From Actinomycetes bacterium (GTDB lineage Bacteria > Actinomycetota > Acidimicrobiia > Acidimicrobiales > RAAP-2), in NCBI GenBank assembly GCA_021802025.1, contig JAKABC010000080.1:1-7769 (forward strand): DNA of 7,769 nucleotides. Direction: 5' to 3'. Every line of letters begins with the position of its first letter. The first letter of the stretch is position 1. This document shows positions 1-5,261 of this stretch, in pieces. A program made the position numbers and the translations under genes. The notes beneath the pieces were generated by a model, which saw only the letters and a program-made list of their open reading frames with translations, had not been told where the DNA came from and made no database searches.

Positions 1-1
1 C

Positions 2-1072
2 ACGCCGCGGGAGGTCTCGGCCTTTCTCGACGAGTTCGTGATCGGCCAGGCCGAGGCGAAGAAGATCCTCGCCGTCGCCGTCTACAACCACTACAAGCGG
101 ATCCAGACCGGACCCCTGCACGACGACGACGTCGAGGTCGCCAAGTCGAACGTCCTGCTGCTGGGCCCGACCGGGTGCGGCAAGACCTTTCTCGCCCAGA
201 CGCTGGCCCGGATGCTCAACGTGCCCTTCGCCATCGCCGACGCCACGGCCCTCACCGAGGCCGGCTACGTGGGCGAGGACGTCGAGAACATCCTGTTGAA
301 GCTGCTCGCGGCGGCCGACTTCGACGTGAAGCGGGCCGAGCGGGGGATCATCTACATCGACGAGATCGACAAGATTGCCCGCAAGGCCGAGAACCCCTCG
401 ATCACCCGGGACGTCTCGGGCGAGGGCGTCCAGCAGGCCCTGCTCAAGATCCTCGAGGGCACCGTGGCGAGCGTCCCGCCCCAGGGTGGGCGCAAGCACC
501 CCCACCAGGAGTTCATCTCGATCGACACCTCGAACATCCTGTTCATCTGCGGGGGCGCCTTCGCCGGGCTCGAGACGATCATCGAGCGGCGCCTCGGCAA
601 GCGCTCGATGGGCTTCAACCAGCCCGTCGAGTCGCGCCGTTCGGGCGACCTCGAGCTCTTCCGTCACGTCCTGCCCGAGGACCTGGTGCGCTTCGGTCTG
701 ATTCCGGAGTTCATCGGCCGGTTGCCGATCATCGGCTCGGTCCAACAGCTCGATCGCGAGATGCTCATCCGGGTCCTCACCGAGCCGAAGAACTCCCTCG
801 TCAAGCAGTTCCAGCAGGTCCTGGCGATGGACGGGGTCGAGCTCGTGATCGACGACGACGCCCTCGAGGCGATCGCCGACCTGGCGCTCGAGCGCGGGAC
901 GGGCGCGCGCGGCCTGCGCTCGATCCTCGAGCACGTGCTGCTCGAGCCGATGTACGACGTGCCCGGACGCAGCGACGTCGTGCGCTGCGTCGTCACCAAG
1001 GAGGCCGTCAGCGAGGGGATGCTGCCCGTGTACGAGACGCGAAAGGCGACGCGGGCCCGTCGAGCGAGCTAG
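2..1072 (+). CDS. clpX: ATP-dependent Clp protease ATP-binding subunit ClpX (5' partial)
   Basis: ClpX is the hexameric AAA+ unfoldase that recognises tagged proteins, unfolds them with ATP and feeds them to the ClpP peptidase in the cytoplasm. The visible part is 356 residues and starts inside the protein: the frame is open from base 2 and encodes TPREVSAFLDEFVIGQ, the usual linker before the AAA+ module. The N-terminal zinc-binding domain (about 60 residues) therefore lies upstream of the window. Seen in order: Walker A GPTGCGKT (nt 164-187), pore loop GYVG (263-274), Walker B with IYIDEID (about 347-370), RKH pore loop (494-502), a ClpP-docking loop reading MGF (608-616) in place of the classic IGF, the GRLP arginine region (about 719-730) and sensor-2 GARGLR (902-919). 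The C-terminus is short and basic. folC follows after 3 nt in the same frame. The GTG at 38 is internal and is not the start. Family assignment is near certain. Confidence 0.97.
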   Translation, partial: TPREVSAFLDEFVIGQAEAKKILAVAVYNHYKRIQTGPLHDDDVEVAKSNVLLLGPTGCGKTFLAQTLARMLNVPFAIADATALTEAGYVGEDVENILLKLLAAADFDVKRAERGIIYIDEIDKIARKAENPSITRDVSGEGVQQALLKILEGTVASVPPQGGRKHPHQEFISIDTSNILFICGGAFAGLETIIERRLGKRSMGFNQPVESRRSGDLELFRHVLPEDLVRFGLIPEFIGRLPIIGSVQQLDREMLIRVLTEPKNSLVKQFQQVLAMDGVELVIDDDALEAIADLALERGTGARGLRSILEHVLLEPMYDVPGRSDVVRCVVTKEAVSEGMLPVYETRKATRARRAS

Positions 1073-1075
1073 GGC

Positions 1076-2401
1076 GTGCGCTTCGCGACCTACGACGCGG
1101 CGCTCGCCTGGCTCGAGTCGCACGTCGACCTCGAGCGTCTCGCCGGAGCCCACCGGACCCCGACCCTCGAGCCGACGCGCGCGGCGCTGGCGGCGCTGGC
1201 GGACCCGCAGCGCGACTACCCGAGCGTCCACATCACCGGGACGAACGGCAAGGGGACGACGACCACCCTGACCAGCGCCCTCTTGATGGGGACCGGCCTG
1301 CGGGTGGGCACCTACACGAGCCCGGACCTGCACGCGGTGAACGAGCGGATCGCGGTCAACGGCCTGGCGATCGCCGACGAGGACCTGGTCGGCCTGCTCG
1401 AGCGCCTGAGCGAGGTGGAGGCGTCCCTCGGGCTCACCCTGTCGCGCTTCGAGCTTCTGACGGTGGCCGCCCTGCTGCACTTCTCCGACGAGGGCGTCGA
1501 CGTGGCCGTGATCGAGGTGGGCATGGGGGGCACCTGGGACGCGACCAACGTCATCGACTCCTCGGTCGCGGTGCTCACCAACGTCGACCTGGACCACACC
1601 GAGGTCCTGGGCCCGACGGTGGCGGCGATCGCGACCGACAAGGTGGGCATCTTCCGCGCCGACGGCGTGGCCATCGTCGGGACGACCGACCCGGAGGTGG
1701 TCGCCATCGCCGCGGCCCGGGCCCGGACCCTCGGCGCCACGCTCTGGCGCCTCGACGACGCCTACGAGCTGGTCGACAACGAGCTCGCGGTCGGCGGGCG
1801 CGCGCTCAGCGTGCGCACGCCCTACGCGACCTACGAGGAGGTCCTCCTCTCGCTGCACGGGATCCATCAAGGCGTCAACGCGGCCACGGCCATCACCGCC
1901 GCCGAGGCCTTTTTGGGGCGCGCGCTGGGCGACGAGGTCGTCACGACGACCCTGGCCGGCGTCTCGATGCCCGGGCGCCTCGAGGTGCTCTCGCGTGATC
2001 CGCTCATCGTGGTCGACGGGGCCCACAACCCGGCGGGCGTGCGCGCACTGGCGGCCGCGCTCGACGGCGCCTTCGACATCACGGGCCAGCGACGCTGCGT
2101 GCTCGGTGTGCTGCGCGGTCGCGACCTCGACGACACGGTGCGGCCCCTCCTCGGTGCGGGCTTCGCCGAGTTCCACGTGTGCGCTCCGCGCTCCCCGCGG
2201 GCGGTCCCGCCCGATGAGCTCGCCGCGGTGCTGCGCCGCCACGGCGCCGTCGCCTACGAACACCCCAGCGCGATGAGCGCCCTCGCGCACGCGCGCGAGC
2301 ACTCGAGCGACGACGACCTCATCGTCGTGTGCGGGAGCCTGTACCTCGTGGCCGAAGTCCGCGGCGAGCTGCTACACCTCGAGGACCGTCACCGTCGCTG
2401 A
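1076..2401 (+). CDS. folC: Folylpolyglutamate synthase / dihydrofolate synthase
   Basis: FolC is a cytoplasmic Mur-ligase-family enzyme that adds glutamate to dihydropteroate and/or to reduced folates using ATP. Whether this copy does both reactions cannot be read from the sequence. The 441-residue product has the normal length. Motifs seen: P-loop TGTNGKGT (residues 54-61), SPDLHAVNERI folate-side loop (82-92), EVGMGG followed by DATN (147-158), the metal/ATP region DLDHTEVLGPT (171-181), a lysine at 189 (TDKVGIFR) matching the lysine that is carbamylated in known FolC structures, PGRLEV (299-304), and the C-terminal DGAHNPAG (314-321) and CGSLYLV (419-425). The GTG start directly precedes the recognisable N-terminus and sits 3 nt after the clpX stop with no usable Shine-Dalgarno, so translation probably depends on coupling to clpX. 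In Streptomyces valS lies between these two genes; here it does not. Confidence 0.95.
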   Translation: MRFATYDAALAWLESHVDLERLAGAHRTPTLEPTRAALAALADPQRDYPSVHITGTNGKGTTTTLTSALLMGTGLRVGTYTSPDLHAVNERIAVNGLAIADEDLVGLLERLSEVEASLGLTLSRFELLTVAALLHFSDEGVDVAVIEVGMGGTWDATNVIDSSVAVLTNVDLDHTEVLGPTVAAIATDKVGIFRADGVAIVGTTDPEVVAIAAARARTLGATLWRLDDAYELVDNELAVGGRALSVRTPYATYEEVLLSLHGIHQGVNAATAITAAEAFLGRALGDEVVTTTLAGVSMPGRLEVLSRDPLIVVDGAHNPAGVRALAAALDGAFDITGQRRCVLGVLRGRDLDDTVRPLLGAGFAEFHVCAPRSPRAVPPDELAAVLRRHGAVAYEHPSAMSALAHAREHSSDDDLIVVCGSLYLVAEVRGELLHLEDRHRR

Positions 2402-2407
2402 CCCTGT

Positions 2408-2421
2408 TAGAGTTCTCCGGA
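2408..2421 (+). promoter_or_regulatory. Putative ndk promoter -10 and leaderless start
   Basis: TAGAGT (2408-2413) fits the actinobacterial -10 pattern TANNNT, and exactly 7 nt separate it from the A of the ndk ATG at 2421. Transcription would then begin at or next to the start codon. No Shine-Dalgarno-like purine run precedes the ATG, which agrees with a leaderless mRNA. I see no convincing -35 hexamer about 17 nt upstream. This is inference from spacing. Confidence 0.5.
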
Positions 2422-2831
2422 TGTCTCGGACCCTGGTGATCGTCAAGCCCGACGGGGTCGAGCGCGGACTCGTGGGGACGATCCTGGCCCGCCTCGAGGC
2501 CCGCGGGCTCACGCTGGCCGCCGCCGAGCTGCGCACCATCGACCTCGCCACCGCCGAGGCCCACTACGCCGAGCACCGGGGCAAGCCCTTCTACGAGCGC
2601 CTGGTGGCCTTCATCACCCGGGGTCCGGCGATGGTCTGTGTCATCGAGGGCCCCGAGGAGACCTGGCGGCTGGTGCGCACGATGATGGGGGCGACCAACC
2701 CGGCCGAGGCCCTGCCCGGCACCATCAGGGGCGACCTGGCCACCGACATGGGCGAGAACCTGATCCACGGCTCGGACTCCGAGGCGTCGGCCCGGCGCGA
2801 GGTCGCGCTCTTCTTCCCCCACCTGGGCTAG
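2421..2831 (+). CDS. ndk: Nucleoside-diphosphate kinase
   Basis: Ndk moves the gamma phosphate of ATP to nucleoside diphosphates through a phosphohistidine, balancing (d)NTP pools in the cytoplasm. The 136-residue product has the full bacterial length. Catalytic residues are all present: Lys9 in VIVKPDGV, Tyr49, Phe57, Arg86, Thr92, Arg103 in TIRGD, Asn113, and the active-site His116 in NLIHGSDS. The ATG at 2421 begins the conserved MSRTLVIVKPD strand, so the start is secure. It lies 19 nt after the folC stop. No Shine-Dalgarno is visible, while a -10-like TAGAGT sits 7 nt before the ATG, suggesting a leaderless transcript of its own. The gene ends 70 nt before mreB. The placement next to folC and mreB follows the actinobacterial order. 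There are no missing residues or signs of decay. Confidence 0.98.
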   Translation: MSRTLVIVKPDGVERGLVGTILARLEARGLTLAAAELRTIDLATAEAHYAEHRGKPFYERLVAFITRGPAMVCVIEGPEETWRLVRTMMGATNPAEALPGTIRGDLATDMGENLIHGSDSEASARREVALFFPHLG

Positions 2832-2875
2832 CGCCTCGCACTGGTTGGCTCCTCGCGCGATGGCCTAGCCTGGTG
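2820..2875. repeat. Inverted repeat spanning the ndk stop and the mreB -10
   Basis: GGCTAG (2826-2831, ending in the ndk stop) is the perfect inverse of CTAGCC (2865-2870). An outer CACC (2820-2823) pairs with GGTG (2872-2875) across a small internal loop. The loop between the arms is 33 nt. No T tract follows, so it is not a classic intrinsic terminator. It could be a weak transcript hairpin or a dyad at the promoter, or chance in GC-rich DNA. Confidence 0.35.
2845..2871 (+). promoter_or_regulatory. Putative promoter of the mreBCD-mrdA operon
   Basis: TAGCCT (2866-2871) fits TANNNT for a -10 box, and TTGGCT (2845-2850) is a possible -35, though the spacer of 15 nt is short. The expected start of transcription would be near 2878, inside a G-rich run, giving a leader of roughly 24 nt that contains the mreB Shine-Dalgarno. 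The spacer between ndk and mreB (70 nt) is the largest gap before 7397. The motif recurs at 7419. Confidence 0.4.
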
Positions 2876-2889
2876 AGGGTGTCGGGGCT

Positions 2890-2895
2890 AAGAGG
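2890..2895 (+). promoter_or_regulatory. Ribosome binding site of mreB
   Basis: AAGAGG, with 6 nt between it and the ATG at 2902. This purine-rich site supports the chosen mreB start and contrasts with the lack of such a site before folC, ndk and mreC. Confidence 0.65.
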
Positions 2896-2901
2896 TTCTC
2901 A

Positions 2902-3933
2902 ATGGTAGATAGTCGATTCTCTGTGCTCGGTCGCGACATGGCCGTCGACCTGGGCACCGCGAACACGCTGGTGTACGTGCGCGGGCGCGGCATCATCCTG
3001 AACGAGCCGTCGGTGGTGGCGGTCGACGTGAAGGACGGCAAGCCCCTCGCGGTGGGCGCCGAGGCCAAGCGGATGATCGGTCGCACGCCGAGCAACATCC
3101 AGGCGATCCGACCCCTCAAGGACGGCGTCATCGCGGACTTCGAGATCTGCGAGAAGATGCTGCGCTACTTCATCCACCGGGTTCACCAGCGCCGCTTCGC
3201 CAAGCCGCGGATGGTCATCTGCGTGCCGTCGGGGATTACCGGCGTCGAGCAGCGCGCGGTGATGGAGGCGGCGGAGTTCGCCGGCGCGCGCAAGGCGTAC
3301 ATCATCGAAGAGCCGATGGCCGCGGCGATCGGGGCCGGCCTGCCGATCCACGAGCCGACCGGCAACATGGTCGTCGACATCGGTGGTGGCACGACCGAGG
3401 TCGCGGTCATCTCGCTCGGGGGCATCGTGACGAGCCAGTCGATCCGCGTCGGTGGCGACGAGCTCGACGAGGCGCTCGTCGCGTTCGTGAAGAAGGAGTT
3501 CCAGTTGGCCCTCGGTGAGCGCACCGCCGAGGAGATCAAGATGCAGCTGGGCTCGGCCTTCCCGCTCGAGGAGGAGCTGCGCGCCGAGATCCGCGGCCGC
3601 GACCTGGTGACGGGCCTGCCCAAGACCGTGGTCATCTCGACCGAGCAGATCCGTCAGGCGATCGAGGAGCCGGTCCAGGCCATCGTCGACGCCGTGAAGA
3701 TCACCCTGGACCGCACGCCGCCGGAGCTCTCCGCCGACCTCATGGAGCAGGGAATCGTCCTCACCGGTGGCGGGGCGCTGCTGGCCGGGCTCGCCGCACG
3801 CCTCGAGTACGAGACCAACATGCCCATCATCGTCGCCAACGACCCGCTCAACTGCGTGGCGCTCGGCAGTGGGATGTGCCTCGAGGAGCTCGAGGCCTTC
3901 TCCCGAATGCTCAAGACCAGCCCCTCGCGTTAA
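2902..3933 (+). CDS. mreB: Rod shape-determining actin-like protein MreB
   Basis: MreB is the bacterial actin that forms short membrane-bound filaments and orients the cell-wall elongation complex. The product is 343 residues, the usual length. Actin-fold motifs are intact: phosphate-1 DLGTANT (residues 16-22), the catalytic-side IIEEPMAAAIGAG (134-146), phosphate-2 DIGGGTTE (159-166), and the adenosine motif LTGGGALL (287-294), followed by NDPLNCVALG near the C-terminus (313-322). The first residues before the actin fold (MVDSRFSVLGRD) are short; no long amphipathic helix is obvious. The ATG is supported by AAGAGG 6 nt upstream. This is the first gene of an apparent mreB-mreC-mreD-mrdA operon. 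Its TAA stop is followed by GGC and then the in-frame GTG of mreC. Filament-forming rather than chaperone (DnaK) identity is clear from length and motifs. Confidence 0.98.
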   Translation: MVDSRFSVLGRDMAVDLGTANTLVYVRGRGIILNEPSVVAVDVKDGKPLAVGAEAKRMIGRTPSNIQAIRPLKDGVIADFEICEKMLRYFIHRVHQRRFAKPRMVICVPSGITGVEQRAVMEAAEFAGARKAYIIEEPMAAAIGAGLPIHEPTGNMVVDIGGGTTEVAVISLGGIVTSQSIRVGGDELDEALVAFVKKEFQLALGERTAEEIKMQLGSAFPLEEELRAEIRGRDLVTGLPKTVVISTEQIRQAIEEPVQAIVDAVKITLDRTPPELSADLMEQGIVLTGGGALLAGLAARLEYETNMPIIVANDPLNCVALGSGMCLEELEAFSRMLKTSPSR

Positions 3934-3936
3934 GGC

Positions 3937-4755
3937 GTGGCCACCGAACGCTCGCGTCGGCGCACGCTGACCCTGTCGGTCGCGGCACTGGTGACCCTGG
4001 TCGTCCTCTACCTGACGACGGGGGTGGGGTCGGGGCTGCGCGGGGCCGCGAACCTGATCGTGACCCCCTTCAGTTGGGCGGTGAACGGCATCGCCCGGCC
4101 GATCGGCCACTTCCTCGCGGGCACCGTCAACTACTCCGACGTCGTCGCCCAGAACCACCAGCTGCGCTACGAGCTCGGTCGCGCCGAGCTCAAGGCCAAC
4201 GAGGCCTGGGCCTTCGAGCGCCAGCTCGAGGAGCTGACCAGCGCGCTGCACGTCCCCTTCGTAGGCTCGATCCCGATGGTGACGGCTCAGGTCACCCAGG
4301 ACGCTCCGACCAACTTCTCGGCGACGATCGGCATCTCCCAGGGTCGTGACGCGGGTGTTCTAGTGGGCATGCCCGTGGTCGCGAACGGCGGGCTCATCGG
4401 GCGGGTCGTGGCTACCACCCCGCGTGGGGCCACCGTGGACCTGATCACCGACCCGAACTCGATGGTGGGGGGCGTGCTCGCGCGCGGCTCGGCCCACGTG
4501 CTCGTCTCGGGCCGGGGCATCGACAGCGGTCTCTCGTCGTCCTCGGTGCCGCTGTCGAGCGGTGCGTCGCCGGGCGAGCAGGTCGTGACCGACGGGCTGC
4601 GCGGGGGACTATTTCCCCCGGGCATCCCGATCGCGACGGTGAAGGACGTCACCCTCACCCCCGGCGCCGCGAGCTACAACCTCGTGCTCACCCCCGACGC
4701 CGACCTGCGCCAGCTGGCCTACGTCGACGTCGTCTTGTGGGAGCCCACCCCGTGA
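3937..4755 (+). CDS. mreC: Rod shape-determining protein MreC
   Basis: MreC is a bitopic membrane protein whose extracytoplasmic part binds and activates PBP2 in the elongasome. The 272-residue product has a short basic N-terminus (ERSRRR), one membrane segment at about residues 11-28, a predicted coiled coil at about 66-104 (QNHQLRYELGRAELKANEA), and a C-terminal beta domain from about 112. Family hallmarks in the beta domain are DAGVLVGMPVV (138-148), GGLIGRV (151-157), the DPNSMVGGVL stretch (172-181), and GLFPPGIPIATV (224-235). The GTG start lies 3 nt after the mreB stop and in its frame. The only AAGG is one base from the GTG and too close to act as a Shine-Dalgarno, so re-initiation or coupling is likely. 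The TGA stop overlaps the mreD start by 4 nt. The coiled coil is moderate in length and no domain is missing. Confidence 0.95.
   Translation: MATERSRRRTLTLSVAALVTLVVLYLTTGVGSGLRGAANLIVTPFSWAVNGIARPIGHFLAGTVNYSDVVAQNHQLRYELGRAELKANEAWAFERQLEELTSALHVPFVGSIPMVTAQVTQDAPTNFSATIGISQGRDAGVLVGMPVVANGGLIGRVVATTPRGATVDLITDPNSMVGGVLARGSAHVLVSGRGIDSGLSSSSVPLSSGASPGEQVVTDGLRGGLFPPGIPIATVKDVTLTPGAASYNLVLTPDADLRQLAYVDVVLWEPTP
4739..4743 (+). promoter_or_regulatory. Ribosome binding site deciding the mreD start
   Basis: GGGAG lies 8 nt before the GTG at 4752 and within the last codons of mreC. It favours 4752 over the in-frame GTG at 4737, which overlaps this site and has no purine run of its own upstream. 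Confidence 0.55.
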
Positions 4756-5261
4756 GACGCGTGGTGGTGCCGGTGACGCTCGTCACCCTCGTGCTCGTGG
4801 CGATCCAGCTCGACGTCTTCTCATCGCTGCGCTTCGCCGGTGCCGTGGTGATGATCGTCTGGCTCTGGCCGTTCTGCGTCGGACTGACGGGCGCCACCTC
4901 GGTCGCCCTCTACAGCGCGACGCTGTCGGGGGTCTTCTTCGACACGCACTCCCCGACGCCCTTCGGCCTCGCCCTGGTGGTGGCGCTCGTGCTCGCGTGG
5001 TTCGCCTCGCGCCTCGGGCGCGAGGGGATCGGTGACCTCGACTCGGCGGCGTGGTGGGTCACGCCGGTGCTCGCCGCGGTCGCCGGCTTCTGCGCACCCC
5101 TCTTGTTCGTGGCGGCCGGCGTCGTGGCGCTGCACGGATCGCTGTGGCGCAACGACCTGCTCGCCGCCATGGTGGTGAACGCCGTCGCCTTCTTCGTCCT
5201 CGCCCGGCCCGCGGCCCGGCTGGCCCGTTGGTCGAGCGGTCAGCGGGCGGTTCGCCGGTGA
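4752..5261 (+). CDS. mreD: Rod shape-determining membrane protein MreD
   Basis: MreD is an integral membrane partner of MreC that modulates PBP2 activity in lateral wall synthesis. The 169-residue product is almost wholly hydrophobic, with about six likely membrane segments: residues 4-20, 28-46, 48-63, 69-86, 102-127 and 135-153. The loop FFDTHSPTPFGL (62-73) matches the conserved D...P.GL stretch of the family. The C-terminus is basic (cytoplasmic by the positive-inside rule). I chose GTG at 4752 because it overlaps the mreC stop as GTGA, has GGGAG 8 nt upstream and begins with a basic MRR before the first membrane segment; a longer form from 4737 would add five residues. Its TGA overlaps the mrdA GTG by 4 nt. 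MreD proteins diverge strongly, so the call rests on topology, the loop motif and position between mreC and mrdA. Confidence 0.9.
   Translation: MRRVVVPVTLVTLVLVAIQLDVFSSLRFAGAVVMIVWLWPFCVGLTGATSVALYSATLSGVFFDTHSPTPFGLALVVALVLAWFASRLGREGIGDLDSAAWWVTPVLAAVAGFCAPLLFVAAGVVALHGSLWRNDLLAAMVVNAVAFFVLARPAARLARWSSGQRAVRR

Noticed and set aside
38..40. GTG at 38 as the clpX start
   Set aside because: The codons before it encode the conserved ClpX linker, so the frame clearly continues upstream of the window.
175..1998. 607-codon + strand frame crossing clpX and folC
   Set aside because: It lies out of frame with two well-supported genes and encodes an Arg/Pro/Gly-rich product without domains.
2899..4251. 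450-codon - strand frame opposite mreB and mreC
   Set aside because: Shadow of real genes; His/Arg/Asp-rich product with no recognisable fold.
5051..5257. Upstream in-frame GTG as an mrdA start
   Set aside because: It would overlap most of the second half of mreD and add an Arg-rich stretch with no PBP2 homology. GTG at 5258 gives the usual 4-nt overlap.
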